DNA of 64,000 nt from Thalassotalea crassostreae (GCF_001831495.1 NZ_CP017689.1:2976001-3040000), one strand, 5' to 3'; positions 1 through 9,423 are shown, numbered from the stretch's first letter. Made by a program: numbers and translations. Notes: generated from the letters alone by a model not told the origin.

Positions 1-579
1 TTTATCAGCGATTTCACGCATTCTTGCCCAATCTACAACACCAGAGAATGCTGAGAAACCACCAATGATCATTTCAGGCTTGTGCTCTAATGCTAGACGC
101 TCAAGTTCTTCATAGTCGATATCACCTGTTTCAGGATGAAGACCATATTGAAATGCTTCGTATGACTTACCAGAAAAGTTTACATGAGAACCGTGAGTTA
201 AATGTCCACCGTGCGCTAGGCTCATACCTAGTACTTTTCCGCCTGGCTTAACAAGTGCTTGGAAAACCGCTGCGTTTGCTTGTGAACCTGCGTGAGGTTG
301 AACGTTTGCATAAGTTGCACCGAATAACTCTTTTGCACGATCGATTGCCAATTGCTCTGCAATATCAACGAACTCACAACCACCGTAATAACGCTTACCA
401 GGGTAACCTTCTGCGTATTTGTTAGTTAATTGCGAACCTTGAGCTTCAAGTACACGAGCGCTACAGTAGTTTTCTGAAGCAATAAGTTCAATGTGGTGTT
501 CTTGACGTTCAGCTTCATTAGTCATTGCTTGATGTAATTCTGCATCGAAATCAGCAATATTCATATCACGAGTTAGCAT
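1..579 (-). CDS. glyA: Serine hydroxymethyltransferase, N-terminal part (cut by window edge)
   Basis: PLP enzyme that interconverts serine plus tetrahydrofolate with glycine plus methylene-THF, the main one-carbon entry point in the cytosol. I translated it by eye from the ATG at 579 ([19 protein letters not shown]), followed by family-typical stretches [26 protein letters not shown] and [16 protein letters not shown]. The frame is open for all 193 codons to base 1, so the C-terminal part, including the PLP lysine, lies outside the window. GAGGAAATCCC just upstream of the ATG gives a ribosome binding site. It is transcribed in the same direction as the isc operon but separated from it by a terminator, so it is its own unit. 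Confidence 0.95.
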   Translation of the reverse strand, partial: MLTRDMNIADFDAELHQAMTNEAERQEHHIELIASENYCSARVLEAQGSQLTNKYAEGYPGKRYYGGCEFVDIAEQLAIDRAKELFGATYANVQPHAGSQANAAVFQALVKPGGKVLGMSLAHGGHLTHGSHVNFSGKSYEAFQYGLHPETGDIDYEELERLALEHKPEMIIGGFSAFSGVVDWARMREIADK

Positions 580-610
580 GGGATTTCCTCTGGTTTAATT
601 ATTTATCAAC

Positions 611-630
611 GCTTAAGTGATCATTTAAGC
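611..630. promoter_or_regulatory. Imperfect palindrome upstream of glyA
   Basis: GCTTAAGTGATCATTTAAGC is palindromic in 9 of 10 base pairs and lies about 32-51 bp upstream of the glyA start codon, where an operator would be expected. No regulator can be named from the sequence. The rest of the 580-788 gap holds only the fdx terminator; no iscX gene follows fdx. Confidence 0.35.
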
Positions 631-733
631 ATTAAAAGTGTAATTTATTTAGGCGGGTATTTTGCCCGATCGTAAAGCGCTTGTATATGACTTTCTACTG
701 AGGTCTAATGACTATCATATTCCGATAATAAAT

Positions 734-753
734 AAGGAGCCTAAAGGCCCCTT
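734..753 (-). terminator. Probable rho-independent terminator of the isc operon
   Basis: On the minus strand an 8-bp stem AAGGGGCC / GGCTCCTT (one G-T pair) with a 4-nt loop is followed by ATTTATTAT. It lies 36 bp beyond the fdx stop codon and before glyA. The T-rich tail is weak. Confidence 0.55.
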
Positions 754-788
754 AAAAACGTTACGATTTACTTTTAGTACAGTAACAA

Positions 789-1127
789 TTAGTGGTTTTC
801 AGACACCATATTTACCGTATACTTTGGAATTTCAACGACCAGATCTTCATCAGCAATAATCGCCTGACAACCTAAACGAGATTCAGGTTCTAAACCCCAG
901 GCTTTATCTAGCATATCATCTTCAAGTTCATCACTTTCTTCAAGCGAATCAAAACCTTCACGCACGATCATATGGCAAGTAGTACAAGCACATACTTTTT
1001 CACAAGCATGTTCTACACCAATATTGTTCTTTAAAGCGACGTCTAAAACTGTTTCACCAGTATCCGCTTCTACTACTAACCCGTCAGGGCACAACTCTTC
1101 ATTAGGAAGAAAAATAATTTGTGGCAT
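789..1127 (-). CDS. fdx: ISC-type [2Fe-2S] ferredoxin
   Basis: 112-aa adrenodoxin-like ferredoxin that supplies electrons for iron-sulfur cluster assembly on IscU in the cytosol. The four cluster ligands are visible at Cys42, Cys48, Cys51 and Cys87 (C-x5-C-x2-C ... C), the spacing I know for E. coli Fdx, inside the motif HACEKVCACTTCH. A fifth cysteine, Cys46, sits within the loop. It is the last gene of the operon, 2 bp after hscA, and is followed by a hairpin terminator. The length is normal for the family. Confidence 0.96.
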   Translation of the reverse strand: MPQIIFLPNEELCPDGLVVEADTGETVLDVALKNNIGVEHACEKVCACTTCHMIVREGFDSLEESDELEDDMLDKAWGLEPESRLGCQAIIADEDLVVEIPKYTVNMVSENH

Positions 1128-1129
1128 GA

Positions 1130-2995
1130 TTAAACCTCGTCAACCGAGTGACCTGCTAATGCGGTGCGGATTGAAGAATCCATACGACGCTCAGCAAAAG
1201 TCGCGGTAATTTTATCTACTTTTTCAATTGCTTCCTCAATGGCAGCAATATCGTCTAATTGTGAAACCGAATTCATATTAGCCAACTCATGATTGATGGT
1301 TGTTAATTCTTCTTCAGTTAATAAATTTTTTCCATCAACAGCTAATGCTGCTGTAACACTTTCAAATACTCGTGCCGCTTCTACTTGCTGCTCTTTTAAC
1401 ATTCGAGCAGCCATATCTTCTTTAGCATTAGTCATCGAATCTTTAAGCATGGTGATAATATCAGTTTCGCCTAAACCAAACGACGGTTTGACTTCAATTG
1501 ATGATTCAACACCTGTCGATTTTTCCATGGCAGTAACGCTTAGTAAGCCATCCGCATCCACTTTGAAAGTAACTCGTATATGAGCGGCTCCAGCTGTCAT
1601 TGCAGGAATACCACGTAATTCGAAGCGCGCTAACGAACGACAATCTTCAACAAGTTCACGTTCGCCCTGCAATACATGAATTGCCATCGCTGTTTGACCA
1701 TCTTTAAAGGTGGTAAATTCTTGCGCTTTAGCGACAGGGATTGTGGTATTTCGATCGATTACTTTTTCAACCAATCCACCCATGGTTTCTAAACCAAGCG
1801 ACAATGGAATGACATCAAGTAATAACATTTCACTGTCAGGTTTATTTCCAGCTAAAACATCTGCTTGAATCGCTGCGCCTATGGCCACAACTTTATCAGG
1901 ATCAATTGACGTTAATGGCTGGCGTTTGAAATAGCTGCCTACTTCAGTTCGTACTAATGGCACTCGAGTAGAACCGCCAACCATGACAACTTCTTGCACC
2001 TCGTCAGCGCTAACGCCTGCATCTTTTAATGAGCGGCGACAGGCACGCAATGTTTTAGCAACTAATGGCTTAATCAATGCATCAAACTCAGTGCGACTTA
2101 CCGTACCTGAGTGCTCAGCACCGTCTTCATCGACTAACGTATATTGGGCGCTATCTTTATTACTTAACTGCTCTTTAACTTGGCAAGCAGTGTGCAGAAC
2201 TTGGCGTTCCATAGAAGCATTTAGTGGTCTTTCTAAAGAGGTATTCGACAAAATATGGTCGACTAAGGCGATATCAAAATCATCACCACCTAAGGCAGAA
2301 TCACCACCGGTCGCCAATACTTCAAAGACCCCTTTAGACAGTCTTAATATTGAGATATCGAATGTACCACCGCCTAAGTCATAAACCGCAATCACACCTT
2401 CTTGACCGCTATCTAAACCATAAGCAACAGCGGCAGCTGTTGGTTCATTCAATAATCGTAAAACATTGACACCAGCAAGCGTTGCAGCATCTTTAGTACT
2501 TTGACGTTGTGCATCATCAAAATATGCAGGTACGGTAATAACGACACCTTCTAAGTCGCCACCTAAAGCCGCTTTGGCACGTTCAACAAGATTAGACAGG
2601 ATTTGTGCTGATACTTGCACTGGATTAATTTCACCAGCACGAGTGCTAATCGTTGGGTGATTATCATCGCCAGCAAACACATAAGGCAACGCTGGATATT
2701 TACTTTCGATATCTGCTTTTGAACGGCCAATTAAACGTTTTACCGATACGATAGTATTAGCAGGATCTTCAATAGACAATTCTTTAGCAGCATTACCAAC
2801 TAAAACTTGTTCAGCTTGATAGCTAACAATTGACGGTAGAATATCATTACCACTTTCATCAACTAATGTTTCCGGAAGGCCACTTTTAACACTAGCAACC
2901 AAAGAGTTAGTCGTACCTAAATCGATGCCCGCTGCTAAGCGATGTTGATGAGGAACGGTACTTTGTCCCGGCTCTGCAATTTGTAATAATGCCAT
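1130..2995 (-). CDS. hscA: Hsp70-type chaperone HscA for iron-sulfur transfer
   Basis: 621-aa specialised Hsp70 that uses ATP to release the cluster from IscU to acceptor proteins. The N-terminal ATPase domain shows GIDLGTTNS near residue 23, [12 protein letters not shown] near 180, [11 protein letters not shown] near 205 and [13 protein letters not shown] near 335. The substrate-binding domain follows ([11 protein letters not shown] near 393) with a helical lid at the C-terminus. The N-terminal extension before the ATPase ([12 protein letters not shown]) is typical of HscA rather than DnaK. The gene is flanked by hscB and fdx in the standard order. Its client motif LPPVK is present in the IscU of this operon. 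Confidence 0.97.
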   Translation of the reverse strand: MALLQIAEPGQSTVPHQHRLAAGIDLGTTNSLVASVKSGLPETLVDESGNDILPSIVSYQAEQVLVGNAAKELSIEDPANTIVSVKRLIGRSKADIESKYPALPYVFAGDDNHPTISTRAGEINPVQVSAQILSNLVERAKAALGGDLEGVVITVPAYFDDAQRQSTKDAATLAGVNVLRLLNEPTAAAVAYGLDSGQEGVIAVYDLGGGTFDISILRLSKGVFEVLATGGDSALGGDDFDIALVDHILSNTSLERPLNASMERQVLHTACQVKEQLSNKDSAQYTLVDEDGAEHSGTVSRTEFDALIKPLVAKTLRACRRSLKDAGVSADEVQEVVMVGGSTRVPLVRTEVGSYFKRQPLTSIDPDKVVAIGAAIQADVLAGNKPDSEMLLLDVIPLSLGLETMGGLVEKVIDRNTTIPVAKAQEFTTFKDGQTAMAIHVLQGERELVEDCRSLARFELRGIPAMTAGAAHIRVTFKVDADGLLSVTAMEKSTGVESSIEVKPSFGLGETDIITMLKDSMTNAKEDMAARMLKEQQVEAARVFESVTAALAVDGKNLLTEEELTTINHELANMNSVSQLDDIAAIEEAIEKVDKITATFAERRMDSSIRTALAGHSVDEV

Positions 2996-3047
2996 AGTGT
3001 GTTCTTAGTTCTTTATTTGCTTGTTCTTTATTTACTTCAGGGACTGT

Positions 3048-3572
3048 TTAGTCAAACAGGCTATCTTCAATTCGCTCAAGTTCAATTTGCAGCTTTTGAT
3101 AAAACTTCAGTTTACGCAGCAGTCCGCCCGCTTTTTCATTACTTTCTTTTTCATCAATAAGAATAAGCTGTTCAAATTGTTGCCATAAATGCTGAGACTG
3201 CACATCTAACGTTTCTTGTGCTGCAAATAACGCTGCATCACTATCAGACGCGTCACTAATATCGGCCAGCATTTCGCGCAGTTCCATTTGCTCCATTAAG
3301 AAGCTCACATCACCCACTGTTTCTTGTTCAGAAGGTAACTGGGTATCTCTTAATTTAAGTAAATATTCACCACGAGCGATAGGTAATTTTATCGTTTGAT
3401 ATGCATCGTTAATTTGAGCGGATTTTTGCACAGCAAGAAGCTGTTCTTGAGCCGAAGAATGCGCAAAACGGTCGGGGTGGACCGTTTTTTGTAACGCTTG
3501 ATATGTTGCAGACAACTCAGTTAAATCAACGCTAAATTTGGCTTCAATGCCAAATAACTGAAAATAATTCAA
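3048..3572 (-). CDS. hscB: J-domain co-chaperone HscB
   Basis: 174-aa Hsc20 family protein that delivers IscU to HscA and stimulates its ATPase. The N-terminal J domain carries the diagnostic His-Pro-Asp at residues 32-34 (KTVHPDRFAH). The C-terminal half is a helical IscU-binding domain, rich in Glu and Leu. It sits between iscA and hscA. The 52-bp gap to hscA is the largest within the hscB-fdx part of the operon. Confidence 0.95.
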   Translation of the reverse strand: MNYFQLFGIEAKFSVDLTELSATYQALQKTVHPDRFAHSSAQEQLLAVQKSAQINDAYQTIKLPIARGEYLLKLRDTQLPSEQETVGDVSFLMEQMELREMLADISDASDSDAALFAAQETLDVQSQHLWQQFEQLILIDEKESNEKAGGLLRKLKFYQKLQIELERIEDSLFD

Positions 3573-3621
3573 ACTTTAATTCCCAAAAAAATAGCTAGAA
3601 TAAATCTCTAGCCATTCAACG

Positions 3622-3945
3622 TTATACGTTAAAGCTCTCACCGCAACCACATTCGCCTTTGGCGTTTGGATTGGTGAATTTGAAGCCTTCATTTAAGCCT
3701 TCTTTAACAAAATCGAGTTCGGTACCATCGATGTGTACTAATGATTTTCCATCAACAATGATGTTCACATTATCAATAGTAAATACTTCGTCGTCAGCAT
3801 TTAAGTCGTCGACGAACTCAAGTACATAGGCAAGTCCAGAACAGCCAGTGGTTTTTATACCAAGACGTAATCCTAAACCTTTACCGCGATTAGCAAGAAA
3901 CGAACGTACTCGTTCACTTGCCGCTGGCGTCATTGTAATAGCCAT
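3622..3945 (-). CDS. iscA: A-type iron-sulfur carrier IscA
   Basis: 107-aa A-type carrier that takes [2Fe-2S] or [4Fe-4S] clusters from the scaffold to target enzymes. The three conserved cysteines lie at Cys35 ([10 protein letters not shown]), Cys99 and Cys101 (GECGCGESF), matching the family. It starts 9 bp after the iscU stop, so the two are almost certainly co-translated. Confidence 0.96.
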   Translation of the reverse strand: MAITMTPAASERVRSFLANRGKGLGLRLGIKTTGCSGLAYVLEFVDDLNADDEVFTIDNVNIIVDGKSLVHIDGTELDFVKEGLNEGFKFTNPNAKGECGCGESFNV

Positions 3946-3954
3946 GTTTACTAC

Positions 3955-4338
3955 CTAGCCTTCTTGTTTCGCTTTGTAATCTTCAATTGCAGCTTTGATT
4001 GCATCTTCCGCTAAAATCGAACAGTGAATTTTCACTGGAGGAAGGGCTAATTCTTCTGAAATATCAGTGTTTTTAATTTCGCCAGCTTCTTCAATAGATT
4101 TACCTTTAACCCACTCAGTTACTAAAGAACTTGAGGCGATAGCACTACCACAACCGTAAGTTTTAAATTTAGCATCTTCGATAATGCCTTCGTCATCAAT
4201 TTTTAATTGTAACTTCATTACGTCACCACAAGCTGGTGCGCCAACCATACCGGTTGCTACTGATGGATCGTTTTTGTCAAATGAACCCACGTTACGTGGA
4301 TTTTCATAATGATCGATTACTTTTTCACTATAAGCCAT
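3955..4338 (-). CDS. iscU: Iron-sulfur cluster scaffold IscU
   Basis: 127-aa scaffold on which clusters are built from IscS sulfur and iron. Ligand cysteines are seen at Cys37 (GAPACGDV), Cys63 (TYGCGSAIASSS) and Cys106 with His105 (VKIHCSILAEDA). Asp39, whose substitution stabilises the cluster in homologues, is present. The HscA recognition peptide LPPVK is at residues 99-103. It is separated from iscS by 46 bp that contain part of a hairpin overlapping the iscS stop codon. Confidence 0.97.
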   Translation of the reverse strand: MAYSEKVIDHYENPRNVGSFDKNDPSVATGMVGAPACGDVMKLQLKIDDEGIIEDAKFKTYGCGSAIASSSLVTEWVKGKSIEEAGEIKNTDISEELALPPVKIHCSILAEDAIKAAIEDYKAKQEG

Positions 4339-4363
4339 AATTTACCCCTAATTTATATTGTTG

Positions 4364-4390
4364 CACTAATCGCTGCGAGCAAGATTAGTG
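4364..4390 (-). other. Hairpin over the iscS stop codon (iscS/iscU boundary)
   Basis: CACTAATC and GATTAGTG form a perfect 8-bp stem with an 11-nt loop. In the mRNA (minus strand) the iscS UAA stop lies in the 5' arm and the hairpin ends about 25 nt before the iscU ATG. There is no T-run, so a terminator is unlikely. An mRNA processing or stability element, or a brake on translational coupling between iscS and iscU, is a reasonable inference. Confidence 0.45.
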
Positions 4391-5599
4391 ACCAGCCCAC
4401 TCTACTGTGTCTAAATCGATACCATCTTGGAACATTTCCCAAAGAGGTGACATATCACGTAGGTGACCAATTGCTTTTTTAATTAATTCAATTGCGTAAT
4501 CTATTTCTTCAGTTGTGGTAAAACGACCGAAACTAAAACGAATTGAACTGTGCGCCATTTCATCATTTAAACCTAACGCACGTAATACGTATGAAGGTTC
4601 AAGACTTGCAGATGTACATGCAGAGCCTGAAGAAACCGCTAAATCTTTCAGAGACATAATCAATGATTCGCCCTCAACGAAGTTGAAGCTCACGTTCAAG
4701 TTACCTTGATAACGTTGGTCGAAATCACCGTTTACGAATACTTGTTCCATGTCTTTAATGCCGTTCCATAAACGGTCACGCATTGCAGTTACATGCTCTA
4801 AATCTTGTGTCATTTCCGCTTTAGCTAGACGAGCAGCTTCACCGAAACCTACAATTTGATGTGTTGCTAACGTGCCGCTACGCATACCACGTTCATGACC
4901 ACCACCGTGCATTTGAGCTTCTAAACGGATACGAGGTTTACGACGAACATAAAGTGCACCTATCCCTTTAGGGCCGTACATTTTATGAGCTGAAATAGAC
5001 AATAAATCTACTTTGGCTGCTTGCATATCAACAGGAATTTTACCTACTGATTGAGCCGCATCTACATGGAAAATAATCTTACGAGAACGACAAAGCTCAC
5101 CAATTGCTTCGATATCTTGAACAACACCAATTTCATTGTTTACATGCATGATACTTACCAAAACCGTATCATCACGCATTGCTGCTTCTAGCATTTCAAC
5201 GCTAATAAGGCCATCTGCTGCTGGATCTAAATAGGTAACTTCGAAACCTTGACGTTCTAATTCACGACAAGTATCTAAAACCGCTTTATGTTCTGTTTTT
5301 GACGTAATGATGTGCTTACCACGTTTATGGTAAAAATGGGCAGCACCTTTGATAGCAAGGTTATCTGATTCAGTTGCACCTGATGTAAAAACGATTTCAC
5401 GAGGATCAGCGTTGATAAGATCTGCAATATCGTTACGAGCGATATCAACAGCTTCTTCCGCTTGCCAGCCGAACTTATGCGAACGAGATGCTGGGTTACC
5501 AAAGAAACCATCATTCGTCATATATTGCATCATCTTTTCGGCAACACGCTTATCTACAGGTGTTGTTGCTGAATAATCAAGATAAATTGGTAATTTCAT
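4385..5599 (-). CDS. iscS: Cysteine desulfurase IscS
   Basis: 404-aa PLP enzyme that removes sulfur from L-cysteine and passes the persulfide to IscU, TusA and ThiI. The PLP Lys206 is seen in [12 protein letters not shown] and the persulfide Cys328 in [17 protein letters not shown]. Both positions and the total length are those of E. coli IscS. It is preceded by iscR with a 33-bp gap and followed by iscU. Confidence 0.98.
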   Translation of the reverse strand: MKLPIYLDYSATTPVDKRVAEKMMQYMTNDGFFGNPASRSHKFGWQAEEAVDIARNDIADLINADPREIVFTSGATESDNLAIKGAAHFYHKRGKHIITSKTEHKAVLDTCRELERQGFEVTYLDPAADGLISVEMLEAAMRDDTVLVSIMHVNNEIGVVQDIEAIGELCRSRKIIFHVDAAQSVGKIPVDMQAAKVDLLSISAHKMYGPKGIGALYVRRKPRIRLEAQMHGGGHERGMRSGTLATHQIVGFGEAARLAKAEMTQDLEHVTAMRDRLWNGIKDMEQVFVNGDFDQRYQGNLNVSFNFVEGESLIMSLKDLAVSSGSACTSASLEPSYVLRALGLNDEMAHSSIRFSFGRFTTTEEIDYAIELIKKAIGHLRDMSPLWEMFQDGIDLDTVEWAGH

Positions 5600-5632
5600 G
5601 GATTGTTTTTCTCCAACTAAACGGTGGTTTTA

Positions 5633-6142
5633 TTACCACTCGTTAATAATATTTCGTGTTGATATTAAAGTATTTAAGCCTTTAGTGGCATGAGCTGTAC
5701 TCTCGTGCTCCGCATCTTGGCGACTTGATACTTTTTGAACGTCACCTTGATTGACTAAATCACTCAAGGTAATGCTACTTAAAAAATCAGCGATACGTTC
5801 GCTTAAACCGTGCCATAAGTTATGGGTTAAACATTGCTGACCGGCTTGGCAATTGCCTTTACCTTGACAGCGAGTTGCATCCACGCTTTCATCGACCGCA
5901 CTAATTACATCTGCGACTGCAATTGCAGCGCTACAGCGTCCAAGACGGTAACCACCGCCTGGTCCACGTACACTATTGACTAGGCCATTCTTACGTAATC
6001 GTGAAAACAATTGCTCTAAGTAAGACAATGAAATACCTTGGCGCTCAGAAATATCTGCTAAAGGTACAGGACCACTTTCAGCGTGGATAGCCACGTCAAG
6101 CATTGCTGTAACCGCATAACGGCCTTTAGATGTAAGTTTCAT
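5633..6142 (-). CDS. iscR: Rrf2-family iron-sulfur sensing repressor IscR
   Basis: 169-aa winged-helix regulator that binds a [2Fe-2S] cluster and represses its own operon when clusters are plentiful. The N-terminal [18 protein letters not shown] and the recognition helix [19 protein letters not shown] are family hallmarks. Ligands Cys92, Cys98 and Cys104 plus His107 are all present. The C-terminal tail after about residue 130 is divergent. It is the first gene of the isc operon, and the promoter upstream carries two IscR-like operators. Confidence 0.97.
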   Translation of the reverse strand: MKLTSKGRYAVTAMLDVAIHAESGPVPLADISERQGISLSYLEQLFSRLRKNGLVNSVRGPGGGYRLGRCSAAIAVADVISAVDESVDATRCQGKGNCQAGQQCLTHNLWHGLSERIADFLSSITLSDLVNQGDVQKVSSRQDAEHESTAHATKGLNTLISTRNIINEW

Positions 6143-6261
6143 TTTTTCACCCTGACTTTCTACAATTCGTGTAAAAAAAGCAGTTTATTAACTAATAAAT
6201 TTCATTTTTTCGTTTTTCTAAATCCCTAAATTTTCGAGCAATAACAAGGGATGTAGCGCGC

Positions 6262-6318
6262 ATTTTACATAACCAAGTAAATTAGTCAAGTAAATACCCA
6301 ACCATTTTACTCAGGTAT
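6262..6318 (-). promoter_or_regulatory. isc operon promoter with two abutting IscR type-1 operators
   Basis: Two 25-bp sites that fit the type-1 IscR consensus (ATAxxYGACTAxxxTAGTCxxGTAT) lie end to end at 6269-6293 and 6294-6318. On the minus strand the upstream one reads ATACCTGAGT - AAAAT - GGTTGGGTAT. The downstream one contains TTGACT, which doubles as the -35 box (6284-6289), followed after 16 bp by TAAAAT (6262-6267). Occupation of the downstream site would block RNA polymerase directly. Two type-1 sites in the iscR promoter is also the E. coli arrangement. Confidence 0.8.
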
Positions 6319-6373
6319 TCCTTGATTGGCAATATTAATTACGAAATGGGTTAGATGAATTGGCTATAAACAA

Positions 6374-7129
6374 TTATTTATTTCTTGCCTCAGCAGTTCG
6401 ATCAATTGACGCGAGAATGCCACGTAGCATTTTTAATTCTTTACCATCAGGTCGGGCACGGTTAAATAGTCGACGAACTTTTGTCATTATCATGCCAGGG
6501 TGCTTTGGTTGCACAAAACCAGTTTTCTTCATCGCAGATTCAAAATGCTCATAAAAACGCTCAGTTTCTTCTACTAACGGATATTCACTTTCTTCTTCTG
6601 CAACAACATCTGACTCTTTCTTTTCGAATTGTGCTTGCTCTGCTTCTAAGAAATTCATACGAATTTCATAGCTAAGGGTTTGTACCGCCATAGCTAAATT
6701 AAGCGAACTGTATTCTGGGTTTGCCGGAATTGCTACGTGATAATGACAAAGCTGCAATTCTTCGTTAGTCAAACCCGAGCTTTCACGGCCAAACACTAAA
6801 GCAACAGGATATTTCTGACCTTCTTCGACGAACTTCTGTCCACAACTTCTTGGCTCTAACATCGGCCAAGGAAGCGTACGAGAGCGAGCGCTAGTACCAA
6901 CAACTAAACCACAATCCGTTATCGCTTCTTCCATTGTCGCAACAACTTTGGCGTTCGCTAATACATCAGTTGCACCTGCCGCTAATGCTTGCGCTTGACC
7001 GTTAGGCAATTCGATCGGGTCAACTAAAACCAAGTTCTTTAAGCCCATGGTTTTCATGGCGCGGGCGGCACTACCTATATTTCGGCAATCGGAAGTATTT
7101 ACAAGGACAATGCGAACATTCTCTAACAT
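6374..7129 (-). CDS. trmJ: tRNA (cytidine/uridine-32-2'-O-)-methyltransferase TrmJ
   Basis: 251-aa SPOUT-class enzyme that methylates the ribose of nucleotide 32 in the anticodon loop of some tRNAs using SAM. SPOUT motifs are clear: [20 protein letters not shown] (residues 11-30), [15 protein letters not shown] near 112 and [17 protein letters not shown] near 133, which forms the knotted SAM site. The C-terminal region is the short helical dimer extension. It lies upstream of iscR in the same direction, in the usual gammaproteobacterial order, but the isc promoter separates the two. Confidence 0.94.
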   Translation of the reverse strand: MLENVRIVLVNTSDCRNIGSAARAMKTMGLKNLVLVDPIELPNGQAQALAAGATDVLANAKVVATMEEAITDCGLVVGTSARSRTLPWPMLEPRSCGQKFVEEGQKYPVALVFGRESSGLTNEELQLCHYHVAIPANPEYSSLNLAMAVQTLSYEIRMNFLEAEQAQFEKKESDVVAEEESEYPLVEETERFYEHFESAMKKTGFVQPKHPGMIMTKVRRLFNRARPDGKELKMLRGILASIDRTAEARNK

Positions 7130-7171
7130 AGCAGCAATCTTAATTTTAATGGGTTGTTCAATTTGGCGGCG

Positions 7172-7203
7172 ATTTTATCACAATTACACTCGATTGTTAG
7201 CAA
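7172..7203 (-). promoter_or_regulatory. Possible trmJ promoter
   Basis: On the minus strand TTGCTA is followed by an AT-rich GTGATAAAAT about 18 bp later, some 45-75 bp upstream of the trmJ ATG. The spacing of the best hexamers is not ideal, so this is a weak call. The rest of the 7130-7478 gap is AT-rich and otherwise shows only the suhB promoter. Confidence 0.35.
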
Positions 7204-7379
7204 AAATTAGCGAAATTGATTACAAATTAGAACAAATTTTTTATTCGCTTAATCAACCGTAAAATCAATATTTTAAAAATGTTTAATATAAGTAAACCTA
7301 CTGTTTCACTTATGTTTTTGAGCAAAACCTGCATTTATCGACTATAAATAATCATCATCTTTGCAATTTCACTTGCGAT

Positions 7380-7408
7380 TCGCTTATTAAATTTTTATTT
7401 GTTATAAT
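7380..7408 (+). promoter_or_regulatory. Possible suhB promoter
   Basis: A perfect -10 TATAAT lies at 7403-7408, preceded by AT-rich sequence without a good -35 box. The leader to the suhB ATG at 7479 would be about 65 nt. Confidence 0.4.
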
Positions 7409-7478
7409 GCGCGCCGCAAAATACTGACGAATGAGTTGGTATTGAAATTGTTCTTTATAAAAATAGGGTAGTCTGAAT

Positions 7479-8282
7479 ATGCATCCGATGCTAAATATCG
7501 CCGTGCGCGCTGCGCGTGGAGCCGGTAGTTTAATTGCACGCGCTTTCGAAAACGCTGATAAAGTGGAAGTAGAAGCAAAAGGCAGCAACGACTTTGTTAC
7601 AAACGTAGACAAAGACGCTGAACAAACAATTATTTATACGATTCAAAAGTCGTATCCAAAGCACACCATCATTGGTGAAGAATGTGGCATCATTACTGGT
7701 GAAGATAATGACTACCAATGGATCATCGACCCTATCGATGGTACAACAAATTTTGTTAAAGGCATTCCTCACTTCGCTGTATCTATTGCTTTAAAAGTAA
7801 AAGGCAAATTAGACCAAGCTGTTATTTATGATCCAATTCGTGGCGAATTATTTACTGCAAGCCGCGGTAACGGTGCACAATTTAACAATGCCCGTGTGCG
7901 TGTTAAAGCTCATAAAGAATTAGCCGGTACAATCTTAGCAACAAGTTTCCCACATAAACAAAAAGCAAGTACTGACGCATACATGGGTATGTTCAAAGAC
8001 TTATTCTTAAAAGCTGCTGATGTTCGCAGTGGCAGTTGCCCTTCGTTAGACTTAGCTTACGTAGCTTCAGGTCGTGTTGACGGTTACTTCCAAATGGGTA
8101 CTAAACCTTGGAATACTGCTGCCGGTGAATTAATGGCAATTGAAGCTGGTGGTTTGGTAACAGACTTTACTGGCGGTCACAATCATTCTAAATCTGGTAA
8201 TATCGTTGCTGCAAGCCCGCGTTTAACAAAAGAAATGTTAACGGTTATGCGCCCTCATTTATCGCCAGCGATGAAACTGTAG
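7479..8282 (+). CDS. suhB: Inositol-1-monophosphatase family protein SuhB
   Basis: 267-aa Mg-dependent phosphatase of the IMPase family. In E. coli SuhB also binds the NusA/rRNA antitermination complex, which may be its main role. Metal ligands are visible: Glu67 in GEECG, and Asp84 and Asp87 in DPIDGTTNF, with a third Asp in the C-terminal KPWNTAAGELMAIEAGG block. The start has the standard MHPMLNIAVRAAR beginning. It is divergent from trmJ and followed by a strong terminator. Confidence 0.95.
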   Translation: MHPMLNIAVRAARGAGSLIARAFENADKVEVEAKGSNDFVTNVDKDAEQTIIYTIQKSYPKHTIIGEECGIITGEDNDYQWIIDPIDGTTNFVKGIPHFAVSIALKVKGKLDQAVIYDPIRGELFTASRGNGAQFNNARVRVKAHKELAGTILATSFPHKQKASTDAYMGMFKDLFLKAADVRSGSCPSLDLAYVASGRVDGYFQMGTKPWNTAAGELMAIEAGGLVTDFTGGHNHSKSGNIVAASPRLTKEMLTVMRPHLSPAMKL

Positions 8283-8344
8283 TAACAATAATTGAATTAT
8301 AACTATTAAAGCGTCTAACGCTTAAGTAGTTAATTTGGTACTCT

Positions 8345-8376
8345 AAAGCCTAGATGTTGTATGCATCTAGGCTTTT
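8345..8376 (+). terminator. Rho-independent terminator of suhB
   Basis: AAAGCCTAGATG and CATCTAGGCTTT form a perfect 12-bp stem with a 6-7 nt loop, followed by TTATTTT. It marks the left edge of the accessory pocket before secF. Confidence 0.85.
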
Positions 8377-8514
8377 TATTTTGAGAAAGATTTCTTATAA
8401 GAGTTTTCGGTTCTACTTCTGCTTTGTGCCATTAGCTGCCCGTTAGCAACCTCTAATATAAGAGAAATTTAATAAAGAATTTGGGACTGCTGTTGGTTAA
8501 ACTTTTATCTTTGC

Positions 8515-8796
8515 CTACGAAGTTAAAACAATGCCAACTATCAAGTAAAAAAGGATACAGTTTAGTGCTAAAACTAGCTTTAAGCTTACAATACTTATTT
8601 CTGTAAAGGTCTTCATTAAATTCAATGGATTGTAATAAAAAAAGAATACTTTCTTCGTGTGGTTGATGTCTGACTTTGCAAACGCTCCATCAAATATATC
8701 TTTGTACAAACTAGGTAACTTATTCTTTAAGGAGAAATATACATACATTTGTAATACAACCGAGAAGAGTATTAAACCTAACAAGTATTCAGTCAT
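8515..8796 (-). CDS. Small hypothetical membrane protein (93 aa)
   Basis: I do not recognise a family. The protein has one hydrophobic segment at residues 3-22 (YLLGLILFSVVLQMYVYFS) and a longer one at about 67-92, separated by a polar, basic and aromatic stretch, so two membrane helices are likely. GGA lies about 8 nt before the ATG. It sits between the suhB and secF terminators together with another small ORF and repeats. In related genomes, as I know them, suhB and secF are close neighbours, so this is probably inserted DNA. It could be a non-functional ORF. Confidence 0.5.
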   Translation of the reverse strand: MTEYLLGLILFSVVLQMYVYFSLKNKLPSLYKDIFDGAFAKSDINHTKKVFFFYYNPLNLMKTFTEISIVSLKLVLALNCILFYLIVGIVLTS

Positions 8797-8874
8797 TTTA
8801 ATCCGTTAAATTATCATAGTTAAGAGGCTGGTTATCGCTCGCAGCGGTCGCTCGCCACTGCATTTATTAATCAA

Positions 8875-8916
8875 TAACTTACGCTAGATTCTAGACCGAC
8901 GCAAATGTGCCACTTG
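8875..8916. repeat. Direct repeat copy 1 (about 41 bp)
   Basis: A 42-bp stretch beginning TAACTTACGCTA and ending CGACGCAAATGTGCCACTTG. It matches 9383-9423 at all but about five positions. It lies just upstream (minus-strand sense) of the 93-aa ORF and directly behind the stop codon of the 119-aa ORF. TTATCGCTC upstream (8832-8840) is also shared by both copies. Confidence 0.65.
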
Positions 8917-8919
8917 CCG

Positions 8920-9279
8920 TCATTCAACTTTGGCTAACTTGTTATCGTTATCTCTCTTCCAACGTGGGTTTTGCCAATGCAGGTAGAATGGAGCCTTATA
9001 GTACAAGGATAAAGCTATAATATTAGAGATACATAAAAGTATGTAAAACACCCACCAGTTTGAGTAGTAGATAATATCTTGCTTTAAAATTAGTATTAAA
9101 ACGGTGACTGCACATACAGCCCAAGCGGGATACATATCGCTATAATTAATTTTTAAAATTGACTGGCAAGTTCGACATTCAACCCCAAATCCATTCATAT
9201 AAGAAATCCTATCTACTAATGTGATATGCCTGTCACAAACAAGACAGTGAGTTTTGGATTTTTCAGGTGATTTAGACAT
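8920..9279 (-). CDS. Hypothetical zinc-ribbon membrane protein (119 aa)
   Basis: No named family is recognised. The N-terminal 40 residues hold two CxxC knuckles (HCLVCDRH near 12-15 and VECRTCQS near 35-38), as in a treble-clef or zinc-ribbon fold. Two or three hydrophobic segments follow (about 51-66 and 74-92), and the tail is basic (HWQNPRWKRDNDNK). This suggests a small membrane protein with a cytoplasmic zinc-binding head. It lies in the suhB-secF pocket and is bracketed by the two 41-bp repeats, as if each small ORF travels with one repeat. Confidence 0.6.
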   Translation of the reverse strand: MSKSPEKSKTHCLVCDRHITLVDRISYMNGFGVECRTCQSILKINYSDMYPAWAVCAVTVLILILKQDIIYYSNWWVFYILLCISNIIALSLYYKAPFYLHWQNPRWKRDNDNKLAKVE

Positions 9280-9382
9280 TATTTATTATTCTAGTGATTT
9301 TTATTATTGGCATTAAAAGAGTTTAGGTTAAGCTTTATTTTACTTCCGCTTATCGCTCATTATAGCCCTTGGGCTTTTGATT

Positions 9383-9423
9383 TAACTTACGTTATTTTCT
9401 AGTACGACGCAAATGTGCCATTG
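9383..9423. repeat. Direct repeat copy 2 (about 41 bp)
   Basis: TAACTTACGTTATTTTCTAG then TACGACGCAAATGTGCCATTG, the partner of 8875-8916. It lies about 104 bp upstream of the 119-aa ORF start. The common core CGACGCAAATGTGCCA is identical in both copies. Confidence 0.65.

Noticed and set aside
662..859. Plus-strand ORF of 65 codons between glyA and fdx
   Set aside because: It runs over the fdx terminator and the 3' end of fdx on the opposite strand, has no ribosome binding site and no protein-like features.
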